Shown here: positions 35,025 through 44,200 of the stretch, one piece after another
Layout: every line of letters starts with the position of its first letter
Numbering within the stretch: position 1 is the first letter of the stretch
Source of the DNA: Rubrobacteraceae bacterium
GTDB taxonomy: Bacteria > Actinomycetota > Rubrobacteria > Rubrobacterales > Rubrobacteraceae
DNA length: 64,000 nucleotides
Assembly: GCA_030448125.1 (NCBI GenBank)
Contig: JAUJNO010000008.1
Span: forward strand, 56,503-120,502
Direction: 5' to 3'
The notes under the pieces: model-generated
Databases searched by the model: none
Told to the model about the DNA's origin: nothing
The model's input: the letters and a program-made list of their open reading frames with translations, nothing else
Made by a program: the position numbers and the translations under genes

Positions 35025-35825
35025 CTATAAGGCCGTGGCGCCGCCGTCCACGACCACCGTCTGGCCGGTCACGTACGCGGCGGCGGGGGAGGCGAGGAAC
35101 AGGACCGCGCCCTTTATATCCTCCGGGTTGCCGAAGCGGTGGAGCGGAATATCTCCGAGCATCTTCTCCTCGAACTGCTCGATCAGGCCGCCGCTCATCT
35201 TCGTCGGAATCCAGCCGGGGGCTATGGCGTTGACGTTTATGCCGTGCTTCGCCCAGCTCGTTGCGAGGGTCCGGGTCATGGAGATAACGGCGCCCTTGCT
35301 GGTGTTGTAGCCGACGGTCTGCATGTACTCGGGGTCCCCGCCTATGAGCCCGGCTATCGAGGAGATGTTGACGATGCGCCCACCCTCGCCCCGCTCGATC
35401 ATGCGCCGCCCCACCGCCTGGGACATGAGGAACGTCCCGTGCACGTTGACCCGCACCACCTGATCGAACTTCTCTAACGGCATCTCCTCCGCCGGAGCCC
35501 CCCACGTCGTCCCGCTGTTATTGACGAGCACGTCTATGGCCCCGAAGGCTTCTTCAGTCTCGGCGACCGCCCTCTCCACGTCCTCGGGGTCCGTGACGTC
35601 ACAGGCGAGCGAGAGCGCCTTGCCGCCGCGGTCTTCTATCTCCGTCTTGACCTCGTCGAGCGCCTCCTTCTTTCGGGAGCAGAGAACGACGTTCGCCCCA
35701 GCGTCGGAGAGGGCCTCGGCCATGTACTGCCCCAGACCACGTCCCCCGCCGGTGACGACGGCCGTCTTGCCGTCGAGGCGGAATAAATCGAGCGCGTTCG
35801 CCCGCGCACCAGCTTCCGTACTCAT
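35025..35825 (-). CDS. Short-chain dehydrogenase/reductase
   Basis: A 266-residue classical SDR. The cofactor motif TGGGRGLG is at 25-32, NNSG replaces the usual NNAG, and the catalytic motif is YNTSKGAVISMTR, with Ser in IVNISSIAGL. The C-terminus YVTGQTVVVDGG is standard. It is similar in layout to gluconate 5-dehydrogenase or 3-oxoacyl-ACP reductase-like enzymes; the substrate is not certain. It is 14 bp downstream of the acyl-CoA ligase gene on the same strand, so a role in acyl metabolism is likely. ATG start. Confidence 0.85.
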   Translation of the reverse strand: MSTEAGARANALDLFRLDGKTAVVTGGGRGLGQYMAEALSDAGANVVLCSRKKEALDEVKTEIEDRGGKALSLACDVTDPEDVERAVAETEEAFGAIDVLVNNSGTTWGAPAEEMPLEKFDQVVRVNVHGTFLMSQAVGRRMIERGEGGRIVNISSIAGLIGGDPEYMQTVGYNTSKGAVISMTRTLATSWAKHGINVNAIAPGWIPTKMSGGLIEQFEEKMLGDIPLHRFGNPEDIKGAVLFLASPAAAYVTGQTVVVDGGATAL

Positions 35826-35838
35826 CGAATCTCCTCTC

Positions 35839-37497
35839 TTAGCCTGGGGGCTTTGATGCGGCCCCTGCCTTCGCCCTCTCCTCGTCGGCGAGCACGCGCC
35901 TCAAGAGCTTGCCGACGGTGCTCTTGGGTAGCTCGTCGCGGAACTCGACCGTCTTTGGGGTCTTGAAAGGGGCGAGGCGTTCCTTGCAGAAGGCCAGGAT
36001 CTCTTCTTCCGTCGCCCCGCTCTCGGGGTTTTTGACCACGAAGGCTTTGACCGTCTCGCCCCGGTACTCGTCCTCGACGCCGATAGCTACGGCTTCGAAG
36101 ACCCCTTCGTGCTCGTAGAGGACCTCTTCGATCTCGCGCGGGTAGACGTTGTAACCGCTCGCGGAGATCATGTCCTTCTTGCGGTCCACGATGTAGAAGT
36201 ACCCGTCCTCGTCCATGCGTGCCACGTCGCCGGTGTGGAGCCAGCCGTCCCTGAGTATCTCCTCCGTCTCCTCGGGCATGTTCCAGTAGCCCTTCATGAC
36301 CTGCGGCCCCTTGATGACGAGCTCTCCCGGCTCCCCGACCGGCATCTCCCGCGTTCCGGTCTCGGCGTCCACGATGCGCGCGTCCGTGCTCGGAATCGGG
36401 ACGCCGATGCTTCCCTCTCGCGCCTCTCCGGTAAAGGGCGGGTTGAAGTGCGTCACCGGCGAAGCCTCCGAGAGCCCGTAGCCCTCGAAGAGGGGCCGCC
36501 CGGTCTGGGCTTCGAAGGCGCGCTTGACGTTTATCGGCAGCGGCGCCCCACCGGAGTTGAACGTCCGGATGCGGTGGAACCCGTACTCTTTGAGGTCCGC
36601 TTCACTGCTATTGAGCGCCGTGTACATCGTCGGCACCCCGGAGAAGAAGATCGGGCCTTCGTCCCTGACCAGCTGCATGACCTCCCCCGCGTCGAAGCGA
36701 GGCAGGAGGAGCTGGTTCAGGCCCTGGCGAATGCCGAAGAGCATCACGCACGTAAAGCCGTAGATGTGGAAGAAGGGCAGTACCGCCACCATCTTCTGGT
36801 TGTTCGAGAAGGCGGCGGCATCGTCGACGAACACGTCCAGCGCCTGTTGCACGTTGGCGACGAGGTTACGGTGCGTGAGCATCGCCCCTTTGGAGACCCC
36901 GGTCGTACCGCCGGTGTACTGGAGCACCGCCACGTCCTCGACCGGGTCGACCGCTACCGGCGGAGCAGGCCCGGCGTCCTCCGCGACGACTTCTCCGAAG
37001 CTCTCGTGCCCGGCTTCGAGGCCCTCCGGCTCGCCCTCGAAGTTCACGACGATTACGTTCTTCAGCGCGGTCCGTCCCATCACGCTCTTCACGCGCTGGT
37101 AGACGCCGGAGTAGGCGACGATGGTCTCGGCGCCCGAGTCTTCGAGGACGTGCTCGATCTCGCGCTCCACGTACATCGGGTTGAGCTGCGTGACTATGGC
37201 CCCGAGCCTGACGGTGGCGAAGAAGCTCACGACGTACTGGGGGCAGTTCGGGAGCATCAGCGCGACCCGGTCGCCCCCTTTCACGCCGCGGGCGGCGAGC
37301 GAGGCGGCCATCTTCTCGGAGAGGGCCTCGAGGCGGGCGAAGTCGAACGCCGTCCCATAGAACGTCAGGGCCGTCTTGTCGCGATGCTCCTCGACGGAAG
37401 AGCGGAAGAAGTCCGTCAAGGAGCCCTCGTAGATCTCCGTCTCCGGCGAGGTCTGTCCCTCGTAGACCCGGACCCAAGGCTTCTCCGTGCGGAACAT
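35839..37497 (-). CDS. fadD: Long-chain fatty-acid-CoA ligase
   Basis: A 552-residue AMP-forming acyl-CoA synthetase. The ATP/phosphate loop is YTGGTTGVSKGAMLTHRN, the adenylate motif YGLSEASPVTHFNPP, and the hinge/C-terminal motifs are GWLHTGDVARMDEDGYFYIV and DRKKDMISASGYNVYPREIE; the catalytic lysine is in LPKSTVGKLLRR. The start at ATG 37497 is chosen because the ORF upstream of it is non-homologous. It activates fatty acids for beta-oxidation or PHA precursor supply. Cotranscribed with the SDR. Confidence 0.92.
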   Translation of the reverse strand: MFRTEKPWVRVYEGQTSPETEIYEGSLTDFFRSSVEEHRDKTALTFYGTAFDFARLEALSEKMAASLAARGVKGGDRVALMLPNCPQYVVSFFATVRLGAIVTQLNPMYVEREIEHVLEDSGAETIVAYSGVYQRVKSVMGRTALKNVIVVNFEGEPEGLEAGHESFGEVVAEDAGPAPPVAVDPVEDVAVLQYTGGTTGVSKGAMLTHRNLVANVQQALDVFVDDAAAFSNNQKMVAVLPFFHIYGFTCVMLFGIRQGLNQLLLPRFDAGEVMQLVRDEGPIFFSGVPTMYTALNSSEADLKEYGFHRIRTFNSGGAPLPINVKRAFEAQTGRPLFEGYGLSEASPVTHFNPPFTGEAREGSIGVPIPSTDARIVDAETGTREMPVGEPGELVIKGPQVMKGYWNMPEETEEILRDGWLHTGDVARMDEDGYFYIVDRKKDMISASGYNVYPREIEEVLYEHEGVFEAVAIGVEDEYRGETVKAFVVKNPESGATEEEILAFCKERLAPFKTPKTVEFRDELPKSTVGKLLRRVLADEERAKAGAASKPPG

Positions 37498-37625
37498 GCT
37501 GTCTCCTAACCTGTCTTTCCCGCCCGTTACTATACCCGCTACCCGCGCGGGAGGGTAAGGTGTCACGTTTGTGGAGCAGACGGAATATTTCAGGCGCGTA
37601 CTGCCCGAACCGAGCCTAAATCCTC

Positions 37626-37903
37626 CTAAGCAAAAGCGGTCTGCCAAAATCTCACTAAGGCAACAACAAAGAACGAACAGGCGAACACGAAAATAGCCAG
37701 CATCAGCCACCTAGCCACAAAATCCGGCCTTGGCAGTCTCCACATGGTTCACAGTAACGGCCATGCCGATAAAAGAGACAAGCAGAGACACTCCAAGCAC
37801 GGCTACCGACAAGAGTCGTTACCGGCGACACTCCCATCTCCCGGAAGACCGCGAGCAGTAGGTAGCGGCGCTGCGTGGTGAGGTGCTTGAAGAACTCGAA
37901 CAT
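37626..37903 (-). pseudogene. Small two-helix membrane protein, frameshifted
   Basis: ATG 37903 follows GGGAGGTGC: MFEFFKHLTTQRRYLLLAVF then REMGVSPVTTLV. A shift gives VAVLGVSLLVSFIGMAVTVN with HVETAKA, and another gives DFVARWLMLAIFVFACSFFV with ALVRFWQTAFA and TAG at 37626-37628. The joined product is about 90 residues with two transmembrane helices. No family recognised. It marks the edge of the AT-richer island. Confidence 0.45.
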
Positions 37904-38019
37904 GCACCTCCCTGCGGCGTTCCTCGTTGTTATCTGCCACCAACCTCCTCCCTTCTTCACCTTTATTACCCTCTCTTGTCCACTAAAAAGCGGCCCCCAA
38001 AGGGAGCCGCGTCTGGATC

Positions 38020-38274
38020 TTATTCGCCACGAGCTAGCCGCGCCTTTGGTATAGCGAGACCAATCCCTTCTTCAGATTTTCGTTCCAAGGATGGACGGCT
38101 TTTATGTGCTCCAAGGTTAGATCGTATCAGCTCTGGCGATTGCACGGATACACCCATAGCCCTGAGATTTTCAGCATCTTTTCGTTGTGGTCTCGGTAAG
38201 CCCTCAAGAAAGGCTGTGGCATGGAAGCCCGAGAAGGGTCTCTCAGCAAGTTTTATCTTCTCCTCCTCTGGCAT
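38020..38274 (-). CDS. Uncharacterised ORF downstream of the Fic gene
   Basis: An open frame of 84 codons from ATG 38274 (IKLAERPFSGFHATAFLEGL ... IGLAIPKARLARGE). A different frame over the same bases also gives protein-like runs (DLTLEHIKAVHPWNENLKKG), so the true frame is unclear and may include an indel. It could be the C-terminal part of the Fic protein or a separate small gene. No family recognised. Confidence 0.3.
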   Translation of the reverse strand: MPEEEKIKLAERPFSGFHATAFLEGLPRPQRKDAENLRAMGVSVQSPELIRSNLGAHKSRPSLERKSEEGIGLAIPKARLARGE

Positions 38275-38289
38275 ATTCTCTTCCTAAGG

Positions 38290-38769
38290 TCTTCATATAT
38301 CCCGTCACAGTACTCCAGCACACTTATGTAGTCCTCGCGGTGCTCCGATGATCCGACTAACAGGCCTCTCAAAGTTCAGAACCTCAGGATGCTCCCGAGC
38401 CAGTAAGAAGTTGGATGACCCGTGCCATTCGGCCGTTACCGTCACAAAAAGGGTGTATTCGGACGAACCTGTAGTGGAAGCGCCCGGCTGCGTGTATACC
38501 CTCCGAGACAAGTTCGCCTCGGTCTATATCTGACTCGATCTTCCACACATATGCGCCGTGAGATGCTCAACACCACCAGCCTCGACTCTATCTGTCTATC
38601 CCTGAAGCGGCCTGGCTTCAAGGGATGGCCTGGCTCCTCGGGTACTCCCTCCATGAGCATACTGTGTAAGCCCAGCAAGCTCAATCCTGGCCCCTTCGGA
38701 TCGCCTCTCGACCTCGGCTAAGTTGGCGATCTCTATAGGGTGTTTGTCAAACCGCATATCAACGACCAT
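38290..38769 (-). pseudogene. Fic-domain protein, frameshifted
   Basis: Pieces of a Fic (filamentation induced by cAMP) AMP-transferase appear in order: MRFDKHPIEIANLAEVERRS, LHSMLMEGVPEEPGHPLKPG with RFRDRQIE, AGRFHYRFVRIHPFCDGNGR with MARVIQLLTG, then LNFERPVSRIIGA and ISVLEYCDGIYEDLRKRI. The motif HPFCDGNGR is the canonical Fic active site (HPFx[DE]GNGR). Fic enzymes attach AMP or other groups to proteins and often act as toxins. At least three frame changes break it. It lies 31 bp after the TIR gene on the same strand. Confidence 0.65.
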
Positions 38770-38799
38770 AAGCCGAGTCTCACGACCCTTCGAACTTCT

Positions 38800-39749
38800 T
38801 CAAGAGGCTCGGGTTCTCGAAGAAGAGTAGACCGATTGGATAAGACTTTCGAGCCTTTGAGTCTCGGCAACAGACTCTATGGCCCTGCGCACCTCTTCTG
38901 AGTCGAGTCGGTCTTGTACCAAATTCGGTGCCCCAGGAAGCACCTCGGCGAGGGCTTCGGCGATCTCTTCTAGAGTCATTTTCTGGGTGTCGAGCGCGAT
39001 CTTGTCGGCGAGTGAAGGGCTATATTCGAGCACATCTTTGTGACCAATATTGTGCCAAACAGGCAGGATAAGCTTTTTTCGTCCCGCAATCTCCCTGGCG
39101 GTCAACCCGTCCAACTCGTGCTCCGTCCACGCCTTAGCAAAGAAGTGCGGGGAAAGCACGACGAGGCCGTACGCGGAGCTAGATATGCCTCTATCGATGG
39201 ATCGCCGCAGGCTATCCTCCTAACCGAAGTCATCGTACCATATCCGAAAGCCCATGTCTCTAAGCAGCCCGCCAAAGGCTCCACGAAATCCTCTTTGTCT
39301 GGCTAGCGTGCGAGATAAAGATAATATATTCATCGTCGCCTTCGCCATCCGAGGTCTTCTCGTAGTCCGGAAATTCTATCGGCCTATTCTGCAAGGCTTG
39401 TATATGGTGGCGACCTCTTGCGTAACGGCCCTCTCGTGCCTCAGTTCTTCCGCCCGTCGTTTTTTGTCTTGTTTGATTTCCTCCTTCTGTAATCGCTGTT
39501 GGGCGACGTGCAGCTCCTTAGTCTTGCTCGCTAGCTTGCCCTGCAAGCTGGAGGCATTTTTTTGAATCTTTGCCAGTTCTTGACGCAAGCGGTTAACCTT
39601 GTTTTCTTTCATGCTCAGGCTTGAAATGTTTCTCTCCGTCGGCGCTCATTGCTCCTTTTGGCTTCCTTGTCCCGCTCTGCGGTGAGCTTCTTGCTTAAAG
39701 ACGCGATATCGGCCGTGAGCTTCGCGACTTTGTTTTGGTACGTGGACAC
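38800..39749 (-). pseudogene. Coiled-coil TIR-domain protein, frameshifted
   Basis: Starts at GTG 39749 with a long coiled coil in two frames (STYQNKVAKLTADIASLSKK; LRQELAKIQKNASSLQGKLA; LHVAQQRLQKEEIKQDKKRR). It is followed by a TIR domain: DEYIIFISHAS, EDFVEPLAGLLRDMGFRIWY, DSLRRSIDRGISSSAYGLVV, LSPHFFAKAWTEHELDGLTA and ILPVWHNIGHKDVLEYSPSL. The catalytic Glu expected of NAD+-cleaving TIR domains is in WTEHEL. Homologues with this architecture are widespread in bacteria and some TIR proteins act in phage defence. Several single-base shifts. AT-richer than the flanking genome, so probably acquired. Confidence 0.7.
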
Positions 39750-39781
39750 GTCGCTTCTGCTCGATCACGCTTGTTCTTATA

Positions 39782-39985
39782 TCAAGAATACCGCAAACGG
39801 TTGTGGTCATAGTACTCGAAGATCCCCACTACCACCCCCTTTGTGGGCAGAACATCGAGATCGAGGCTAATGCCATAAGCTAGGTGGCCATTTCTTATCG
39901 GCCAGGCGACCATACATGCTATGTTATGTGTTGCTTTGTCGTCGGTCAGAGCCCGCCTTTCGCTACTCTGGCGCGGGCATCTCAA
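39782..39985 (-). CDS. Uncharacterised ORF upstream of the TIR gene
   Basis: A frame of up to 67 codons ending HLAYGISLDLDVLPTKGVVV, GIFEYYDHNRLRYS. The last 50 residues look protein-like, but the beginning is unclear and it may be the tail of a gene broken further upstream. It precedes the TIR gene by 32 bp on the same strand and belongs to the same AT-richer island. No family recognised. Confidence 0.25.
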   Translation of the reverse strand: MRCPRQSSERRALTDDKATHNIACMVAWPIRNGHLAYGISLDLDVLPTKGVVVGIFEYYDHNRLRYS

Positions 39986-40134
39986 TTGCGGACTGCCTGG
40001 GGTTGGAGCAAACTTGTTGGTTCAGAACCGCTTTTCGGCCGAATCCTCATGACGAACTTTTGGTTCAGGCACCCCAGTTTGAACCAAAATTACGCGTAGT
40101 TGTTTAGGTCTTGGTGCGAGAACTGCAAAGCCGG

Positions 40135-40584
40135 TTATACGATCGGGTCGCCCTGCTTCTCGAAGATCCTGAATGCCCCCATCCCCATCGCGACCAGGTT
40201 CCCCTCTTCGTCGTAGACCCCCCCCTCCGCGGTCGCCGTCCGGCGCGTCTTGTGTATGACCTCGCTCCGGCACGTGATGCGCCCCCTTGTGACCGCCCCC
40301 AGGAAATGTACGTCCATCTGCGTCGTCGCCGTGCGGAGGCCGACGAGCGACGAGACCGAGAGCCCCATCGCGTTGTCTATGAGCGAGGTGTAGACGCCGC
40401 CGTGCAGGGTTCCGCTGCCGTTGAAGTGTATCTCCTCGACGTCTAGATACAGGACCGCGTGGCCCGGATCCACCTCCCCCACCTTGACCTTGATGTGGTT
40501 CGAGAACGTGACCTCCTCGTCGAAGTACGAGGCCAGCCGGTCGAGCTGCTCCCGGTCCAACGCCTCCGCGCCGCCGTCCGTCAT
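40135..40584 (-). CDS. PaaI-family acyl-CoA thioesterase (hotdog fold)
   Basis: A 149-residue hotdog-fold thioesterase. The family signature is HFNGSGTLHGGVYTSLIDNA (HGG with a following Asp in the active site), then TTQMDVHFLGAVTRGRITCR and an ATAEGGVYDEEGNLVAMGMG end. It hydrolyses acyl- or aryl-CoA thioesters. ATG 40584 after an AGGAGGAAT-like site. It lies next to broken enoyl-CoA hydratase and hydroxyacyl-CoA dehydrogenase genes and fits a CoA-intermediate recycling role. The intact frame stands out among damaged neighbours. Confidence 0.85.
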   Translation of the reverse strand: MTDGGAEALDREQLDRLASYFDEEVTFSNHIKVKVGEVDPGHAVLYLDVEEIHFNGSGTLHGGVYTSLIDNAMGLSVSSLVGLRTATTQMDVHFLGAVTRGRITCRSEVIHKTRRTATAEGGVYDEEGNLVAMGMGAFRIFEKQGDPIV

Positions 40585-40685
40585 ATTCCTCCTCGGTGGT
40601 TGCTTGCCCGCTTAATGTTCCCACAAAAGCCTTCGTGTAAGTTGTTTCCGGTCCCTCTCTAGAGAGCGGGTACTCTCACTTCTTT

Positions 40686-41489
40686 TTAACGCCCTCGAAC
40701 CTTGGCTAGCGCTTCATGGAGACTCGCAGGTAGAAAGGCCGACGTGCCCTCGCGCTTGTCCTCGGTATCGAAAGAGCACGGCCTGGGCGAGCCTCTCGAC
40801 GACGAGGCCGGTCTTCTGGTCCGTCTCGAAGCCGGTCTGTACGGCGAGCTTTTTGGCGCAAGCCGCACGGCGAGCGGACCACGGCTGACTATGCGTATCC
40901 GCCGTCGCCCGCGCTTCTCTACCAGGGTCCCGGCATCCTTCGCTATCTGCGTGACCAGGCCGATTCGGTAGGCTCGTCGTTATCGGCGTCTATTTCGCCG
41001 GTTAGGATCATCTCCATTGCCCTGCCCTTGCCGACGAGTCTGCTGAGACGCTGCGTGCCGCCGGCGCCGGGGATGATCGCGAGCGTCACCTCGGGCAACC
41101 CGAACCGGGCGTTCGCGGAGGCGATTCGTACGTCGCAGGCCATCGCCAGCTCGCAACCGCCGCCCAGGGCGAGGCCGTTGACGGCGGCGATGGTCGGCTT
41201 CTCGTAGGCCTCTATCTCATCGTAGACGCCCTGCATCACCGAGGCGAGGGCGTCGAGCGCGGTCCTCTCCCTTAGCTCGCCGATGTCCGCCCCGGCCGCG
41301 AACGCCTATCTCCCGCCCCCGTAAACACCACGACGCCGACCTCCCGGTCGTACCGGAACTCGGCGAGTGCCTGCCGGACGTCGCCCAGGACCTGCATGCT
41401 CAAGGCGTTGCGGGCGTCGGGGCGGTTTAAGGCGTGATCTCGCCGACGCCGTTCTCCACCGCCGTCAGGATCGTCTCGTACTCGGCCAA
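40686..41489 (-). pseudogene. Enoyl-CoA hydratase/isomerase, frameshifted
   Basis: TTG 41489 follows AGAAGGAGAAACC: AEYETILTAVENGVGEIT, then a shift to NRPDARNALSMQVLGDVRQA with LAEFRYDREVGVVVFTGAG, further shifts, and the long intact middle VYDEIEAYEKPTIAAVNGLA, LGGGCELAMACDVRIASANA and FGLPEVTLAIIPGAGGTQRL (oxyanion-hole and catalytic Glu region). The tail RLAQAVLFDTEDKREGTSAF ends at 40686. Crotonase fold, second step of beta-oxidation. About five single-base shifts. The dehydrogenase for the next step is 53 bp upstream. Confidence 0.8.
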
Positions 41490-41542
41490 GGTTTCTCCTT
41501 CTCTAGCGAACGCTCTTCGGCGGCTCTTCGGCGAACGCTCTT

Positions 41543-42409
41543 TCAGCGGACGATGTCGCCGTCTTCGGTGTACTCGTAGATACCGCGGCCGGACTTCTTG
41601 CCGAGGTGCCCGGCGGCGACGCATTTTCTCAGGAGGGGCGAGGGACGGTACTTCTCGCCAAGCGTCTCGTGCAAGTACTCCAGGTTCCTCAGGCGGGTGT
41701 CTAGTCCGACGAGGTCGGCGAGCTCTAGGGGCCCCATCGGGTAGCCCAGGCCGAGCTTCAGGGCTTTGTCTATATCCGCGGCGCTCGCCACCCCTCGACG
41801 AGCATGTTCATCGCCTCGTTGCCGAGCAGGCAGTTGATGCGGCTCGTGACGAAGCCGGGGAACTCGTTGACTTCTACAGTCTCCTTGCCCATCCTCTCGG
41901 CGACGTTCCGGGCGACCTCTACCGTCTCGTCGGTCGTCTCGACGCCCCGGACGAGCTCGACGAGCTTCACGCGGTGGGCCGGGTTGAAGAAGTGCATGGC
42001 TATGCACCTATCGGGCCGGTTCGTGGCCGCGGCGATCTCCGTCGGGCTCATGGTCGAGGTATTCGTCGCGAGTACCGTCCCGGGCTTGCACAGCTCGTCG
42101 AACCGTCTGAAAAGGTCGAGCTTGAGGTCCATGTTCTCTAAAACCGCCTCTATTACGAGGTCCGCTCCGAGACCGCCTCTTCCAGGTTGCTCGTGGTGGA
42201 GATGAGATCCAGGGCCTCGTGCGTCTCCCTCTCTTCGAGCTTGCCTTCTCGACGGCCTTGTTCATCTCCTTTTCGATGCTGCTCGTCGCGTTTTTCAGCG
42301 TCCCTTCCTCGACGTCGTGCATCACGTCGAAGCCGCCGAGGGCGCCCGCGTGGGCGATGCCTCTTCCCATGACCCCCGCGCCGACGACGGCTATCTTCTC
42401 GACCGCCAA
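41543..42409 (-). pseudogene. 3-Hydroxybutyryl-CoA dehydrogenase, frameshifted
   Basis: TTG 42409 after AGGAGGCAAAC: VEKIAVVGAGVMGRGIAHAG (NAD+ loop), then LKNATSSIEKEMNKAVEK, a shift to DLISTTSNLEEAVSERTS, and from 42132 [58 protein letters not shown] and [20 protein letters not shown]. The last frame carries [20 protein letters not shown] and ends [16 protein letters not shown]. The catalytic His (HFFNP) and Ser/Asn residues are intact. Works with the enoyl-CoA hydratase in beta-oxidation or acetoacetyl-CoA reduction. At least three shifts. Confidence 0.82.
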
Positions 42410-42611
42410 GTTTGCCTCCTCTCAGTGCTGGCCGGTATGCTACTCTACCAGCCGGGCGTTCGGTCCCCGAGCGCCGCTCGAGGCTCGAAGGCGTGGCGGT
42501 CTTTGCCGCTCCTCTCGTTGCCTCGTGAGCGCGGAAAGCCAGGACGTATTGTGTAGGGTGAATGGGCATCGCCCTGTTCACTGTTGAGGAGTAATTGGTG
42601 AAGAAAACTCG

Positions 42612-43279
42612 ATGAGCGATCTGCTCGCCAACCTCGCGCAGTGGGCCGTGGACGTCGTCTACTCCTCCGGTTACGTCGGCGTGGCCGTGCTGATGGGTCT
42701 GATCAACCTGCACCTGCTGCCGGTACCCACGCAGCTGATCCTGGGCCTCGCCGGATTCCTGGTCGGGCAGGGACGGTTCTCGTTCGTCCTGGTGCTGGCG
42801 TCGTCGACGGCGGGGGCGGTGGTCGCCTCGCTGGGACTGTACGCCGTGGGCGCCTGGATCGGGGAGGAGAACCTGCGCCGGATTATCAAGCGCTTCGAGC
42901 GGTTCAAGCTGATCTTCGTGGCGGACCTGGAGAGGGCGAGCGAGGTGTTCGAGAAGCACGGCGGGAAGGCTATCCTCATCGGCCACCTCTTTCCGGGGAT
43001 AGGAGCCTTGATCTCCATTCCGGCCGGCATCAAGCGTATGCCGATCATGGGCCGGTTCATGACCTACACCATCCTCGGCTGCGTCCTGTGGAACGGAGGC
43101 TTCATCGTCCTCGGCTTGCTGCTCGGCTCCAACTGGCCGGTCGTGAAAGAGTACGCCTCGATCATCGAGTACACGGCCCTGGTCGCCATCGTCGGAGGGT
43201 CTTATTGCTGCTGTGGCGCCGCTGGAAAGCGTACGAGCACGTGGAGCAAGGGAAGAAGATCAACCATCGCAAACGCTGA
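42612..43279 (+). pseudogene. DedA/SNARE-associated membrane protein, one frameshift
   Basis: ATG 42612 opens a DedA-family protein: VAVLMGLINLHLLPVPTQLI, GFLVGQGRFSFVLVLASSTA, an FEKHGGKAILIGHLFPGIGA segment with the family's G.x.R.xPG-like site reading LFPGIGALISIPAGIKRMPI, and C-terminal helices. At about 43200 one missing G (GGAGGGTC) moves the frame; the true end is LLLLWRRWKAYEHVEQGKKI with stop at 43277-43279. DedA proteins act as lipid-carrier flippases or support membrane homeostasis. About 222 residues when joined. Confidence 0.75.
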
Positions 43280-43317
43280 ACGCCTGGCGGGTCGAGCGCC
43301 GGCGACCGTCATCTACT

Positions 43318-43746
43318 TTACGAGCAGGGACCTTCGAATACCAGAAAGCTTACCGTTCCCGAAGCGACGGTGCTCTCCCCGTTGCTCGCGTACACCTCGA
43401 AGGTGTAGACGCATCCCTCCTCGGAATCCTCTCTCTCCGAGACGTGGCCGCCGATAGTGACCTCGTCCCCAACGTAGACCATCCCGGAGAAGCGCACCTC
43501 TAGCTCTCTTATGTAGCCGTGCTCCAGGTAGGGGGAGAACGGAAGGCCCATCGTAGCGGCGGTGAGCATGCCGTGGGCTATAACGCCACCGAGCCCGGCC
43601 TCTTCGGCGGCTTCGTCTACGGTGTGGATCGGGTTGTAGTCCCCGGACGCTCCCGCGTATTTGATGAGCTGGAGGCGCGTAACGGGCGGCAGGGTGCGGC
43701 TCTCGAGCTCGTCCCCGACGTTCCAGGCCGGTTTCGGGACGCTCAC
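43318..43746 (-). CDS. MaoC-like dehydratase (R-specific hydratase, hotdog)
   Basis: A 142-residue hydratase 2 domain. The catalytic Asp/His motif is YAGASGDYNPIHTVDEAAEE, followed by GVIAHGMLTAATMGLPFSPY. It hydrates trans-2-enoyl-CoA to (R)-3-hydroxyacyl-CoA or dehydrates the reverse, and could supply PHA precursors. GTG 43746 overlaps the stop of the upstream FAS1-like dehydratase by 4 bp, so the two probably form a heterodimer as in mycobacterial HadA/HadB-type pairs. Confidence 0.85.
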   Translation of the reverse strand: MSVPKPAWNVGDELESRTLPPVTRLQLIKYAGASGDYNPIHTVDEAAEEAGLGGVIAHGMLTAATMGLPFSPYLEHGYIRELEVRFSGMVYVGDEVTIGGHVSEREDSEEGCVYTFEVYASNGESTVASGTVSFLVFEGPCS

Positions 43747-44195
43747 AGCCCGAAGTTCTCCCTCATGGCCGGCGTGAGGACGGCGGTGTCGACCATAGTG
43801 AAGATACGTTCGCCTTCGGGGCTCTCTCCGACGCGCTCGGAGATCAAGAACCCCATAGGCCCCTCGCGGCCCTCCTTCTCGTAGTAGTCCGTGACCTCCA
43901 CGTAGCACGAGACTTCCTCACCCACGAAGAGCGGCCGTTCGTAGCATATCCGGTGCTCGCCGTGTATGTACCCCTGCCCCGGCGGCCCCAGGCCCTCCAC
44001 CTCCCCGTACTCGAAGGTGCGCGGGAAGGTAGGCGGTGCGATCAGGCCACCATACCGGCTCGTCCCAGCCGCCTCTTCGTCCACGTAGAGCGGGTTCGGG
44101 TCCCCGATCGCCTCGGCGAACTTCCTCACGGCGCCCTTCTCGACGACGTTCTTTACCGGCTCCGAGCAATGGCCGATAAAACGTTCGAAGGGCAC
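43743..44195 (-). CDS. FAS1-like dehydratase (MaoC N-terminal domain type)
   Basis: About 150 residues: VPFERFIGHCSEPVKNVVEK, VRKFAEAIGDPNPLYVDEEA and GGLIAPPTFPRTFEYG match the hotdog partner subunit (HadA-like) of a two-subunit (3R)-hydroxyacyl dehydratase. The catalytic residues lie on the partner (43318-43746), with which it overlaps by 4 bp. GTG 44195 is taken as the start. The frame is open much further upstream, but there it reads into the IS701 transposase. The IS left end is at 44201, 5 bp before this codon, so the native promoter and any leader have been replaced. The IS end carries TATAGT on this strand 6 nt before the flank. Confidence 0.75.
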   Translation of the reverse strand: MPFERFIGHCSEPVKNVVEKGAVRKFAEAIGDPNPLYVDEEAAGTSRYGGLIAPPTFPRTFEYGEVEGLGPPGQGYIHGEHRICYERPLFVGEEVSCYVEVTDYYEKEGREGPMGFLISERVGESPEGERIFTMVDTAVLTPAMRENFGL

Positions 44196-44200
44196 GCTAG

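Noticed and set aside
36109..37509. 466-codon plus-strand frame opposite the acyl-CoA ligase
   Set aside because: The ligase has all catalytic motifs on the minus strand; the opposite frame is a compositional shadow.
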